From Takakia lepidozioides (Eukaryota > Streptophyta > Takakiopsida > Takakiales > Takakiaceae), in contig CM060733.1 in assembly GCA_030704615.1 (NCBI GenBank), positions 38,876,001 through 38,940,000 on the forward strand: a stretch of 64,000 nt of DNA, in the 5' to 3' direction. Positions 45,484-57,113 of the stretch are shown piece after piece. The notes beneath the pieces are model-generated. The model ran no database searches. It had not been told where the DNA came from and saw only the letters and a program-made list of their open reading frames with translations. Both the position numbers and the translations under genes were made by a program. Position 1 is the first letter of the stretch. Each line of letters starts with the position of its first letter.

Positions 45484-46602
45484 CTGGGTAATGCAAAGAG
45501 CCAATTTCCTCCTGTTTAGATAATGTGGACCTCACACTTTGACAACAACATGCACTTACTGTCTGTTTTCTGAGTTGCAATGACACATTTTCAACAAGCG
45601 ACCAAATCTCCTTTTGGGAAACCCTGTACAACTTTATGTGAACTAATTTATTTGGATCTCACCGCTCTGGTTAATTTTCACATTACTCATTCTGAACATT
45701 TTTTTGCCTTCTATAATCCGTTCTACTTGAGCTGCAACTTGTCTCCAACCTCCTCTTACTGGGTGGGTGTTCATCTCTCTCTCTCTCTCTCTCTTTCACT
45801 CTCTCTCTAAGACAGGATCGGCTAACCGAAGCTATTGGAGGCTCTGTACCGAGACCATCACAGACCTGCGTGGAGGCACAATGCAATGACATCCATGCTG
45901 TGACATCTTACGCAATCTATAAAAAAAATTGTGATCCGGCCCAGCTAGTTCTCAGTGTCAGTATGGAACTGTGATAGCTCTCTCACAGCCAATGTCTACC
46001 AATTTCGCAACACTGAGGTTGACGCTACCAGGTCTCAAGCGAAGTGGCGTTGGATGGCGAGTGCAGGTATTCACCACAACTCCCATATGGTGTTCAACTA
46101 CGATCGTGCGCACCTACACAGTAAGAAACAAGACCTATCACGTCCGAGAGACTCCCAAAGGACCCAATAGAACAGAAACAGAACCAAAGAAGGAAGAGAG
46201 AGAGCGAGACCCGTAGTGAGGCTCTTATAGCTATCGATGGCCACCGGAAATTGCGTCCCTGGATTCGCAATGCGGGTCCTCGGGGAAATTTTCGCTTCCC
46301 TTGCAAGTGTGCTCCTTTAACAACATGGACTGATGATGGTGGCCTCGTGCACAACCCAGCAGGGCATGGGGTGGGTAAAGGCCTTGTCAGCACTGACCTC
46401 ATACTTGCACAGCTGCGGAAGGACAGCAAGCTCCGCTCCAAGATGCTCGCTTTGTGCAGCTTATTAGGAAAGAGAAGATGAAAAAGAAGTGTCTCGCCCA
46501 GCCCAGCGTAACAGGGCATACAGCTCTGCACACAGGCAATGCCCCACAAAGTTAGGGAGTAGGCCACAATCCAGCCCACATGTCACTCTTCTTGTACTAC
46601 TA
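45484..46602 (-). other. Upstream region of the STR11-like gene; possible transit-peptide exon
   Basis: A Ser/Arg/Pro-rich minus-strand frame starts MRSVLTRPLP at 46402 and could supply a plastid transit peptide. No clear donor links it to the exon at 45483. A (CT)n run lies at 45771-45808. Confidence 0.35.
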
Positions 46603-47592
46603 CGCACATGAGGGGGGCGGGCAGGGCTGATCAGCCCAGCGGATGTGGGGGCGGATATTCGCCGTGACCACGCACATGGGCGGATGAAATCTGCGGATAG
46701 CCAAGTTTTCAGTGCCTTTAATTTTCCATTCTGAGTGATTGATAAAGCATTGTAATTTCTTTGATTTATCAAATTGATCTAGGAATAGCCTGTATTAGGG
46801 TCCCTTATCAACCGTTTAGGTGATAATTAATTCAAAATGAAAGTGCCTAACGCGTTTTGGGAATTTTTCAGATTTTGGCATAATTGTTCGGAAACTATGG
46901 GACCATAGTGCCTAATGCCTGAAAATTGCAGCAAAAAACTTTCAAGCCTCTTCTCATGTTATTTGTAATAAGATGAAAATTTCATTGAACAAAAATAAAT
47001 ACAAATATATGCGTGCGGAAATAACTTCCTACAAATCCTATGAAAACCTAATGGAGTATGGACTCATGAGGCATTGGGTTTCTATTTTGTATTTTTATTC
47101 TTAAGAAAATAAATGTTTTCTCTTCTCATGTGCCTAACTAAAAAAATATATAGCATGAAGATGCCTAATGTGAGAAATGGTTTGAGAAACGTGCCTAAGC
47201 AGTCTGTTTAGTTTTTAATAATTATTAGGCGCAAAAATGCCTAAACGGTTGATAAGGGACAGTACCTTAGGCATTTGGTCCCGTTATGAATATAATATTT
47301 GGCTGCATATGTTTTGTGTGCAGTGTCTGTCTGGATAGGATGCTATGTGCGATTGGAAAAGGCTCTACGGACTTTAAAGCCATTATGTGACTAGCCACTT
47401 TGTTTTAATATGGAAACTAACTTTTGTTTTTCATCTAAAAGGTTTTTTTTTCCATCTACTTTTATCCGGCGGATCAGCTCGCAGGCTGAGCGATCGCGCG
47501 GGGCGAATATTGCTATCAGCGCGGGGAAGCGGTGTCAGGGGCGGATCCGCCCACTTTTCCAGCGGATCAGCCCCGTTTTTTGGTCATGTGCG
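46603..47592. mobile_element. About 1-kb element with degenerate terminal inverted repeats
   Basis: The left end CGCACATGAGGGGGGCGGGC, continuing GGGCTGATCAGCCCAGCGGA, is mirrored at the right end, where the complement reads CGCACATGACC, then GGGGCTGATCCGCTGG and GGCGGATCCGCCCC. The arms are about 60-70 bp and imperfect. There is no coding region. A second inverted-repeat unit lies inside. Confidence 0.55.
46800..47260. mobile_element. 461-bp inner element with 21-bp perfect inverted ends
   Basis: The left end begins GTCCCTTATCAACCGTTTAG (46800-46820) and is the exact reverse complement of 47240-47260. Inside are at least five TGCCTAA units (TGCCTAACGCG, TGCCTAATGCC, TGCCTAACTAA, TGCCTAATGTG, TGCCTAAGCAG), like subterminal transposase sites of hAT elements. 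No target duplication is clear. It is a MITE-type element, AT-rich, nested in the 1-kb element. Confidence 0.7.
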
Positions 47593-48059
47593 CAGGACTT
47601 GTGGCTGGGAGTTCATCATCTTCCAATTGTGGAATATTAGGCCCCGAATGAATTCCCACCACATCAAACATTCTAGTAAGTGTCGCATTTTTAAAAATAA
47701 AAATAAAAATAAAAAATTAAACAAGGGATGGTGGCCTTGGATTTTTATTGAGAACGAGAGCCAAATGTGCAGCCAGATGGCCTTTTGTTCAATCCAGTGC
47801 CTCAAGAAAGTCTTTTGCTTTAGCTCGGGTAAATCTAACCCTACATCTCCATAGGAGCTGCAGCACTACAATGATTCTTTCATGTGGTTTCTTTCAGCAC
47901 CAATTAGGTTGCTGCAATTTGATCCGGGTGAGAGGTTCTGGATGAATAAACATCATGACCACTTTTTCACTTACACTGTTAAGCTCTGGTATTCCTTGCT
48001 AATGCCCAAATAGTCTTTTCAAAGTAAGTGGCAGAAAAAATGGGCCCATTCCCCTGAGC

Positions 48060-49095
48060 AGTATATACTATCCTGGAAACATGTTTGGATCGATATCTAG
48101 AAAAAGCATAGATCGACGAAGATTTCTGCGGATATGGAAGATAGCAAATAGAATTGTGTCTGTTGGTGCTTCTATCTCAGACCCTCCTTCCAATTGCGCT
48201 ATGTGCAGCCTCAATCTTCCGGAAGATATTGAACACTGCTTGGTGTTCTATCCTTTTGTTGCAGCTGTTTGGTCCAAAGCCTTCTCCCTCTACTCTCTTT
48301 GGAATCCCAGTCTTTCTTACTCTGCCACTGCTGTTCTTTTGAACATTAAAGATGATATCCAGTTTTGCTCATGCCTGTTTGGGAAACTTTGAGGGGTACT
48401 ATGTTGTGGCAGATCTGGAAAATGAGATGTTCAGTAGTATTTCAAAATTCTATGCCTTGTTTGCAGCAGGTTCTGCACCTTGCTCACTCAGACCTCATGT
48501 CTGAAGCTCGTAAATGTTGATTGACCCTTGTTTCAGCTCTTCCAAAGTGTGGAATCAGGAGGAGAGCCCAGCTCATCATTGCCTTCGACAATTCTTGGGG
48601 AAAAGGTGGGGTGTTCTGCAGGAGAATATCGGATACCAGAATCAAATGGGAAGATTGTCTCCCAAGCTGTTGGCAGCTCGGTTAGCGCTCGCATTTCTCC
48701 CTTAGGGTATGATGAAGCTGAAGTCAATTGGAGGCACCACATCTCAAAAAGGGGAAATCGAAAGCTCAACTCTCGTTTGAGGCTCCTAAAAGGAAAATGG
48801 GTAGCTCATAGTTCTTTTCTCTATTCTATTGGCAAAGCCTTTGGAGTAACTTGTAGTTCAAGCTCTTGTAGTTCTGAATGTTTTGTAGATTATGTGGCCC
48901 CTCTAGCTGAGACTACATGTTGCCTTCTTTTCTTACTTTTTTTCCCTCCTTGATCTTTATACTTTCATTTTCTTATGTTTCTGACGCTGAGTGGAACCTC
49001 AATCATCTACCTTATGGCTCTTTGTAAGGTTATTTTTTCCTTATCTTATTAATAAATTTTTAAGGACCACTGTCCCCTGTTCTCTATTTTTTTTT
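48060..49095 (+). pseudogene. LINE-D: 3' fragment of a diverged LINE
   Basis: The frame at 48081-48392 has RRFLRIWKIANRIVSVGASI and NCAMCSLNLPEDIEHCL, the zf-RVT finger seen in LINE-A (CCS..EHCLLHC). Downstream (about 48710) the terminal block DEAEVNWRHH corresponds to SEVNWKHI. A 3' UTR follows, ending in an A-rich AAATAAAATAAAAATC tail at about 49100. It is the same superfamily but clearly older than LINE-A and LINE-B. Confidence 0.7.
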
Positions 49096-49880
49096 TAAAA
49101 TAAAATAAAAATCGAGAGGACCGCGGAAAAATACCAGAATGACCGAAATATTCCGGAGAATATTGTGCACCCATCATGAAAAGGGGGAAAGCATGCCCTC
49201 AGATCTATATCCTTGGATATAGGCCCTCTTTCTCTATAACAATACCATGTGCTCATGGTTTAGCAAGCATGAGCCTAGGTTCACATTTAGTGGGTGAAGT
49301 GGGAGCCGAGCTCACATGCTCATGGGGCTAGGCTCACACCGTAGCTACGCTGCTACCCTATCGAGGTGTTTGTTGCAATCTTCAGCAAACAAACAGCCGC
49401 CATTGCATTCATTTCGGGTGATTCTTCTCATTTCTTAGTAATAGTATATTTGTAAGGCTATATAAGAGCCTTCAATTGTCATGGGTTCATCTGACTTGCC
49501 ACCATCCACGCTTGAGCACTTGGCTGTTGAAGCGGCGACATCGCAGAATGAGCTAGGGGGCTTGGTGCGTCCTTCCTTGTGGGGGCTCTCAAAGACATGT
49601 TATATCTGAAGCGACCACCCAATGTGCATGTGTCTGCCTTCCCCACACCAGGTAACTTTAGATATTTTTGGAGGAGACATGTTGTACGAATGTTGGGGTG
49701 GGGTGATAGGAAGAAGGAGAGAGACCCGTTAGTATAGTGAAATCCTAAAATGTCAATTCCAGACCGCTTATCGCGTAAGGAAGGTAAAAGGCTTGAAGAG
49801 GGAATAAGTTGCTTTGGAGGAGAGAGGGGGCGATCCTGCTTTCCGTGTACAATGGCCAATAGGTTTCGTCTGTAGCAATC
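49096..49880. other. No gene recognised
   Basis: Short GCTCATG and GAGCC motifs near 49250-49340 are reminiscent of E-family tips, but no inverted repeat could be matched. Confidence 0.35.
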
Positions 49881-50336
49881 TCACAAGAGGATTCCTTCTC
49901 GGCGTATTAGCTTTTCTACCCATGGGACACAATGGTTTTCGTTGGCAGAAATGTCGATGTGTTGAGTAGGAATCATGACTTCGGAAGTGTGCACGTAAGT
50001 TGTGGCATCTTGTGGATGCCTTTCTAGAAAGGCTTTATGCACACAACGTTGTGCTAACCCCACTTTGTCATGAAGTCTGTAGGCACGAAGCAAGCCCCCC
50101 CATACCACCATGCCTAGGTCCATTGGCAGTTTGGCAATCAAATCGTCTGCCTCATCCAATATCCCCGGGCGGCCAAGAACCTTCACCATGACCAGTAGTC
50201 CCACATGACTGCAAGCAAATATAAGTGGAATAAAGGTGATACTGTCTGATGTATGATGCAGTTCATGTTTTTTGAATGAGATGAGCATGGACTTGCTTGC
50301 CCTTCCCCAGGTATCCAAGGTTGGCAAGAAATCCAT
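49881..50336 (-). pseudogene. PPR protein fragment (PLS type, E-motif region)
   Basis: The minus strand encodes SITFIPLIFACSHVGL, MVKVLGRPGILDEADDLIAK, LPMDLGMVVWGGLLRAYRLH, VGLAQRCVHKAFLERHP and TYVHTSEV. This is the end of a PLS-class pentatricopeptide protein leading into the E motif (typical: ACSHAGL, MVDLLGRAG-LDEA, VVWGALL-ACR-H). About 20-25 residues between CSHVGL and MVKVLGR are missing, and the repeats upstream are not seen. Such proteins bind organelle RNA and support editing or splicing. This fragment is a partial pseudogene, consistent with the plant lineage. Confidence 0.75.
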
Positions 50337-50439
50337 GCTGGGTAAATGCCAGGTCTTTTGCTTGCAAAGCAGGGGTTGGGGTCATTTGCAAGTTTTTAAG
50401 AAAATTAAAAAATCCATTTTTAAAAAAAAAAATCCGAAT

Positions 50440-50905
50440 GTGCCAGATTAACGTGGCGTTGACGATAGCTTAATCTGGCTGGTTGGGATTAAGCTTCTAC
50501 CAACTTAAAATACACTTATTTAAACTCAACAATACATACATTTTTGGGTTTTTGTTTTAATTTGTTCTGTTGGGTTGAATTCTCATGTGCCAACAGGGGC
50601 TGGGAATTAAGATGGCATTGATGACACCTTAATCCCCATCCCTTGCACGCACATGCTTGCCGCTAAGGCTTTTTTCCCTGTGTTGAAATGTCATGTGCCC
50701 CTGCTCGGAATTAAGCTCACGTTGATGCCACCTTAATGTCTGCTTCCCTGCACAGAAATGCTTATGGGTAAGGTTTTTTTCCTCGGGAGTTATTTCTTTC
50801 TTTCATGGGTAGAATTGTCATGTGCTGACAGGGGCTGCGAATTAAGCTGGCGTTGACGACAGATTAATATCTGTTTCTCTGCGCACATGCTGATCGGTAA
50901 GGATA
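50440..50905. repeat. Degenerate tandem repeat, about 100-125-bp unit
   Basis: GAATTAAG(C/A)TGGCGTTGACG-type blocks near 50451, 50606, 50708 and 50836 are each followed by CTTAAT..TGC(T)TCCCTGCACA and GGTAAGG, and three are preceded by TGTCATGTGC. Four imperfect units are visible. Confidence 0.6.
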
Positions 50906-51163
50906 GATGTTATTGTAGTCATCTATGGTTCACTCATCAGGCCAATGTTACATCCCACACTCATCCATCGTTCATTTTTTTTTTTTTCCCCATTCATCAC
51001 ATATTCATTCATCCGGCAGCTTTTCATCGCACATTCGTACCACATTGTCGTCATGGAGACTGTTTGTCTTCGGTCCAATGGAGAGGAGATTGCGTCCATG
51101 CAGTGAAGTTTGCGTCCACGACAATATGCCCTCTTTTCCTCTCGGTTGTAGGCTCCACTTCAC

Positions 51164-51260
51164 TAATCTACTCACGTTTACAATCTACTCACGCTTAAGG
51201 GATTATGCTCACGTTTACCACGTAAAGCGTGAGCGTGCTCACAGGTTCTGCTCACATGGT
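51164..51260. repeat. CTCACG-type short repeats with a hairpin
   Basis: CTCACGTTTAC, CTCACGCTTAAGG and CTCACGTTTACC are followed by the inverted GTAAAGCGTGAGC (51209-51237), giving a potential stem of about 12 bp. Confidence 0.5.
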
Positions 51261-51289
51261 AGCTGCCCTCCTTTGAGGGCGTCCAAAAT

Positions 51290-52282
51290 TGGAAGACGCT
51301 CAATATTTGGCTCCTAGAGTTGGAGCAGTATTTCCAGGCTGCCAAGTTGTGACGAAGATCGCGTGTAAAGTGGCTCCCACCTATTTGAGGGGCTATGCTC
51401 AACAATGGTGGCAGAAGTGCCTTCAGGACTAGGGGCCAAGCTCGGAGGCCGTGATCAACTGGACTAGTAGGTTCAAGGAACTCATGAAGAAGCAATTTGT
51501 GCCCCTCAATGCGTCTTGGCTCGCCTGAGATAAGATGAGGAACTTGAAGCATTATGTTTGGGGCTATGTGCAGGCTTTCAATGTGAGATTTCTTGAAATC
51601 GCAGATATAGCGGAACTAGAAATGGTCTTCCACTTGTGGCAGGACTAGTTTAATGGCCCAAGCGGAAGTTGGAGGAGAAGCCACCAAAGACTTTGAATGA
51701 GACAATTGAAAGAGCTGATTGTTTCTCGGATGTCCCTAGGGGTGGAAGACAAGGTCGTACGGAGCCGAATCACAAGAAGGTCCCACGGGAGGATGACTCC
51801 TCTTGGTCGGAAAAGAAGTGGGATATGTCACGCGGCGACAATGGTGCTTGGAAAACGAAGGGAGTGCCTTGGCATGCCAGGGCGACACTTGGTACTGCTT
51901 CGAAAAAAAAATCAGGCGTGATGGCAAATAGCGAGCAAATGACAACGTTTGATGGAATGTGCTTTAATTGTGGGAAGACGGGGCGCATGGCCAAAAAGTG
52001 CCCGGATCCAAGGCATTTGAATATGACCCAGGCGACCACGGAGCTGTCGGAAAGCTCAATCAACCGTTTGATGGAAGTGGTCGCCAAAACTTACAAGGTA
52101 GGCAACTACACTTGTGAGTTCTACCAGGAAGTGGGAGCGCTCCGTAGCGAAAACTAGTTAATAAGTAGGATTGTTTTTGGAACTAACATTTCATTGTTGG
52201 TGGACACAGGAGCATCGTACTATTTCATGACACTGGGAATATCGCGGAAGTAAGGGCTCCCGACAATTGACATGGGGGCCTC
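51290..52282 (+). mobile_element. Older Ty3-type element: gag and start of protease, interrupted
   Basis: The plus strand carries gag-like WLLELEQYFQAAKL, KVAPTYLRGYAQQWWQKCLQ and NWTSRFKELMKKQFVPLNAS with several stops, then an open piece at 51669-52157 with the knuckle CFNCGKTGRMAKKC. The His of CX2CX4HX4C is Arg here, so zinc binding is impaired. An aspartic protease start follows (LLVDTGASYYFM at about 52195). The sequence stops at 52282, where the methyltransferase element begins. Confidence 0.7.
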
Positions 52283-52660
52283 TGTCAAGTTAAATAAGCA
52301 CAGTGTGAAAACAGCTAGAATAAAACTAGTTATTTGTATTTAACACTTGGATTTAGGTCAAGTGTTAAATCAGGTGTCAAGTTTAGTTTGACACCTGGTC
52401 CGTCTTATCTTCACGAGAGCGGCAGTCGCGCAGCTCATCTCTCTCGAGTTGAGCCTGCGCAACCGAGCTCCTTCATGCTTTAGAATCTGAGTGTGCTTAT
52501 GTAGGGGTATAGGTTGTTGTGGGGTGGAGTCCCCATAGCTTGGGGTGCCCCTGGCTCGACTATTATATTAAAGAGTGATGTTGATGAATTTCATATTTTG
52601 TGTGAACAGTGTGTTTTGAGTTTTCTTATCACTCGAGAGAGCTGACCTCTTACCTGTGAG
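52283..52660 (+). repeat. 5' LTR (right end approximate)
   Basis: It matches 63645-64000. It contains a strong hairpin, GGTGTCAA..TTTGACACC, near 52377-52400, and ATTAAAGAGTGATG near 52567. The true right end is beyond what can be compared because the 3' copy is cut. The left end may be a few tens of bases short if the LTR really starts at the TGTGGTAG at about 63556. Confidence 0.75.
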
Positions 52661-54706
52661 TGCAAGGTAGGAGTTGAGGGTTAGCACTTGTATGATTACA
52701 TGTGTGTAAGTAGTGCTTAGTTTAAGAAGCTTAATAAACAAAAAAAAAACATGCAGGTTTCGATCATCTTTGGTTTCTGGGTGGTGGGGGAGGAGATGGG
52801 AGCGGAACGAGCTCCGCTGATTGTGCAGCGATGAGCGCTGCGTGCTTGGTTGAACTCTTCCGTGGTTGACAATTGCAGGTTGCGGGTGCTGCGGGCTTAC
52901 CAAACAGATATGGCCAGTTCTGTAGCAGACAAGTTCGCTGCAGAATTTTGAGAGCTCAAACGCGAAGAAAAGTTGTGATTTTGGATGGCGAGAGACTGAG
53001 GAAGTCGCAATGATTTGTACGCATGCGCTCCGAAAGCCAGAGAGAGGCTGGGGTTCTTGCAGGAGGAGGCTCTTTCCGGAGTCTTGGAAATCATCGAGTG
53101 TGCAGGGATGGTCTGGAGAAATTTGAGTTGTGCAGCCTGAGTCTGGCTGACTAGTCTGATCCGGTTGGGTTGCTGAAGAGAGCAATAAAATCTTGGGTAC
53201 ATCTGAGTGTGCAGCGGCAGGCAGTGATTCGGGGGTGTGTTTGTTTTGGACAATCTTGGCCTGGAGGGCAGGTTGAAGTCAACTAAGGCATTGCCATGCG
53301 CCGAGGAGTCGTCATGTGATCTCTCGGCGAGACCCTATCATTTCGGGAAACGACGCTGATAAGTTGTGGCTGCTAAATCAAAGCCTCGTACATAGAGAGA
53401 GAGTCAACTGAAAGATGTTGATGCTAGTCACCAACTGCTGAGATGGGGCTGAGAGTCATGCATGGCGAGCCTGGCTCAACGTAGGCGTGATTATAGGAGT
53501 GCCAGTTGGCTACCACTACAATGACACTCTAAATGGAATGCAACATGTGGAGAGAACGCCGAAAAGCAATGCCGTAGCCGAAGAGCCTGTGATTGCAGTG
53601 GTTAGGCCAGCTGTGGGCCATAACGATCCTTTGAGTCCTGTGAGTGATTCCCCACCCATATTTTCCAGGGCTGGTGCCAAGCAGCTGAGAAGATCTCGGT
53701 CGATTCCTTCAGGTGTACGAGGCCACGCAGCTACTCCTGTGTTCCCTAGTCCATTGCTTCCCATTGTCAGGCGCTTAAAACAGCTCCCCAATTTCTACTT
53801 ACACTAACCGGAACAATGTAGGATCAGGGGATACAAAAGGAGAAGCAAAGAACTAAATGCAGATGTTGGAATCAAAGATGGCAGTACACACCATATTGCC
53901 AAAGAGATTGAGGACGATCAGGATATGGGTGCAAAGCAGGATTCTAAACTAGAATTAGAGACTGGAAAATTGGCAGAAGTAATGGCAAGCAGGTGCAGGG
54001 TTTTACAGAAACAGGAAGAGATGTTCTGCCAAATACTCTCGCCGTCAAGCAAGTGCACCTGAAAGCTCTGTGATATCGAAGGGATCCACCAATGGGACAA
54101 CTTGTTTTTCCTCTCACACTGGCAATGTCATATGTGGGAGTCAGTTCCTCGGTTTCACCTCCGATGTGGTAGATGTATTGTGCAAGTCCAGCAACCATCC
54201 ACGAATCTTTCGATTGCAGGCCGCCTGTCCATAAGCCATGAAGGTGCTGCGCAGTGCATCTCTTGACCTGCTCTTGAAATCGCCCTAGGGTGTGATACCC
54301 CATCCATAACTGAGGTCGAGTTTTGGAATTAACGAGCTCTGGTGCCTGGAGAATCCTGGAGGGGAACGACCTCGGGAACTCGTAGATAACCTGGGAACAG
54401 GTTGTAATGGCAAAAGCGTTTTGGTGTTAAAAAAAAAAAAAAAAACCTTTTTGATCTAAAAGGTGTTATGTTTAAAGAGCCTGGTTGGTCATATCTTTGT
54501 CAAATGAGCTCCGTTTGACTCAGTTTTTGAGGGGATAGTTGCAGAAAGGGGAAATCTACTTATCTAGACCTGGTTTCTGTTTTTGGGACTCTGCTAAAAA
54601 TCTATGGAATTTTTAGAGTGTGAGTGTGCCATGAAAGATCCACAATCCTGTTTCTAGAACCTGTGGTGGTCTATATTAGAGACAAATCTGTGGATGTACT
54701 CCTTGT
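52661..54706. other. 5' leader of the retrotransposon, no firm gene
   Basis: A plus-strand frame at 53487-53807 (AGAKQLRRSRSIPSGVRG) and longer minus-strand frames are present, but none has a domain. An A run lies at 54429-54446. Confidence 0.4.
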
Positions 54707-55457
54707 ATGGCTGGGGGAAATGAGGACGTAATTGAAGGGCAGGTCTCTTCTCTTAGCCTGTGCACACAAGGGGACAGGATTTATGTTTCCCAAGGAACTC
54801 AGACTGATTTGAGTGGAGAACAGTTGGACGAGTTGATTGCATACTGGGAGTCAGGCATTAGCAGTAGACAACAGACTGCTGTAGTTGGCATTGAGGGCCT
54901 CAATATCGCCTTGGACAGTCAGAACTCTGTTGGAGCCAGCAGTTTCTGCAGCTGTAGGTGAAATACCAAAGTGGGTGAAAGCTAGGCTTGGAACACAGCC
55001 AAAGACAGCCCCGGGGACCAAGGTGTTCAGCCACAAGGCCGTGGTGTACTGGAGCAGAGGAGCAGGAGCTACACAAGTTTGTGCAATCAGACATGGTTGC
55101 AGCCGGATACGCTCTGCACAGGGCAACCACGAGCGGGGGTTCATCAGCAATGACATGTTTGTTGTGCGTGAAGGAGATGCAGTCATTCGCAATGAGGACA
55201 CCCGCAACCGTCTCAAAGCTTTCGAGTTGAGAGACTATCAGACCCTACCTTTGTTTTCTTTAGTGTTCAGTGAGCGGGAGATAGCAGAGTGTTGCTTTGT
55301 CTCTACCTGGCAGAAAGAGGAGGAGGGTTGGTTAGAGCGAGCTACTGTAGCTTGGGACAAGGTTAGTGGCAGGTTTCTGGACATAGATATACCTCCTACA
55401 CCTTACCATCAAGCAGAGCGAGGCACTTTGAGAGAAGTCTGGAAGCTGATAGAATAG
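54707..55457 (+). pseudogene. Extra ORF upstream of gag, unknown function
   Basis: The first frame starts MAGGNEDVIEGQVSSLSLCT at 54707. The coding signal then shifts by one frame near 54910 and continues as EPAVSAAVGEIPKWVKARLG, FISNDMFVVREGDAVIRNED and RATVAWDKVSGRFLDID to a TAG at 55455. The joined length is about 250 residues. I do not recognise a domain. Its position before gag resembles the extra 5' ORFs of some plant Ty3 elements. It could also be captured host sequence. Confidence 0.45.
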
Positions 55458-55976
55458 ATCAGGATTAGATCTTGCTTGGGCGGGCTTCTATTCTTCCCCT
55501 CCATCTCTGTACTTTTTTCATTACCTTGTACTTGTAGTTGCCAAAGCCTCTCTTGGTGGAGGCCAGTCAGTCCGGGGTTTTGGGCTGGGATATTCTGCAG
55601 GATCAGCGTTGCTGCTGGATTTTGGTGTGGGGGTGTTGATGTTTTGATTTCTTGTGTTTGGATCCCCCCCAACACCTGCATGCTTGACTGTGCGCCATGT
55701 TGGTTTTGTGTGGGCGCTTGCTTTCATAGGGATTAGGCCGGATTTGATCACCGGTCAATCCTAGAGTATGCTGTCGGTGGTGAGGCTGGAGTGATGACCA
55801 GCAAGACCACCAGTGTTTCTTCTATGGTGAGGCTGGGTTGATGACCAGCCAACCATAGGAGTTCTTGCGGTGGATGCAGGTGCAGGTGCCCTGAGCCATT
55901 GGGATATGACCCTTAGACTGCAACAGGTGCCCACCCGTGTCACTATTAGATTAGTACTAGAGCCTTATAGTGTCAC

Positions 55977-57113
55977 GTGGAGGAGGTGCACATTGTGAGT
56001 GTCATTACGGAGTTACCCAAGGGTTTTGAGGGAGTACGGCTACAAGCAGTGACAGTGAGAGTGGGTTCACAAGACGAGGTATTCGGTTCAGACCACCTTC
56101 ACCGCCACCCCTCAACTACTGTAGAGTCAGACACAGACTCGGAGGCTTCATCAACAGGTGTGCACTTTCATTCGCCATTGTTGTGGGACGACATGGAGGA
56201 GATGTATGGAGCTACCAAGGGGCCTCGTAGGTACTCTGGAGCTGTGGGCACAATTGAGTTGGATGACTTTATCTGGTGTGATTTGCAGCAGATGCGCAAT
56301 CCACAGCTATTCACCCCATTCATGGCGTGGAAGGGACTGTTCCAGCATTTGGAAGGCCCGCCTATGGACGATTACCACGAGTTCAGGCGAGGACATGAAG
56401 CAGAGATTGAGGAGTGGAGGATGTATTGGTCACCTGACTACGTCTCCATTACTCGAGGCACGACGCGACCAGTAGCTGCATCAGTACCAATAGCTCCCAC
56501 TGCCAGCACTAGTAGTGGAGCAAGTAGTGCTGGTACTTCTGCAGGTGGTACCAGTTCAAAAGGTGCTACTACTCCTCCTGCCACGACTACAACACATGTG
56601 CCTAGATTCAACCCGGTGGTGGAGTTCTTCCAGGAGTTGCGGAGGAACTACCAAGGTGTACGGACAGAGAAGCTGCGAAGTTTGCAAGACTTCCAGCGCA
56701 AACCCAGTGAGAGCCTGCGAGAGGCGTACACTCGTATGAGGCGCTTGATAAGTGTGACCCAAGGGGTTACTGAAGCTCAGGCAATCCAGTTTTGGTATGG
56801 AATTCTGGACAAGGAGCTCAAGAGAAGGGTGCGAGATGCAACCCTGTTACAAGCAGCCCAACCCACCTTAGCAGATGTGTTTCTGCTGGCTGAGCGGATT
56901 GAGCTCAACATGGTGGAGGAGCGAGTTGTTACAATTGGATTTGGCAAGGACATGCCTGTACGGGGCACAGCTGTCAGCCCACAGGCACAAGGACTGCCCA
57001 ACAGCGTGGTCAGGGGGGCAAGGTTGCCCAGCCCAAGTTCCATGGAGCTTACAGGGGACCTCAGGTGCAGAGGCCCGTGGCATCTTTTGCAGGCCAACAG
57101 CAACCAGGGGTGA
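55977..57113 (+). CDS. Gag-like capsid protein of the methyltransferase element
   Basis: A 378-residue open frame from a GTG/ATG-like start (the first ATG may be a little downstream). The capsid core is VVEFFQELRRNYQGVRTEKL, then LQDFQRKPSESLREAYTRMR and GILDKELKRRVRDATLL with ADVFLLAERIEL, the pattern of the Ty3 retrotransposon gag domain. A Thr/Ser/Ala-rich linker precedes it (about residues 165-205). The frame is lost near 57090, just before the zinc knuckles. Gag packages the element RNA into virus-like particles. Confidence 0.75.
   Translation: MEEVHIVSVITELPKGFEGVRLQAVTVRVGSQDEVFGSDHLHRHPSTTVESDTDSEASSTGVHFHSPLLWDDMEEMYGATKGPRRYSGAVGTIELDDFIWCDLQQMRNPQLFTPFMAWKGLFQHLEGPPMDDYHEFRRGHEAEIEEWRMYWSPDYVSITRGTTRPVAASVPIAPTASTSSGASSAGTSAGGTSSKGATTPPATTTTHVPRFNPVVEFFQELRRNYQGVRTEKLRSLQDFQRKPSESLREAYTRMRRLISVTQGVTEAQAIQFWYGILDKELKRRVRDATLLQAAQPTLADVFLLAERIELNMVEERVVTIGFGKDMPVRGTAVSPQAQGLPNSVVRGARLPSPSSMELTGDLRCRGPWHLLQANSNQG

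Noticed and set aside
52568-53185. 205-codon minus-strand frame in the retrotransposon leader
   Set aside because: No domain, no conserved motif and opposite to the element's transcription; likely chance.
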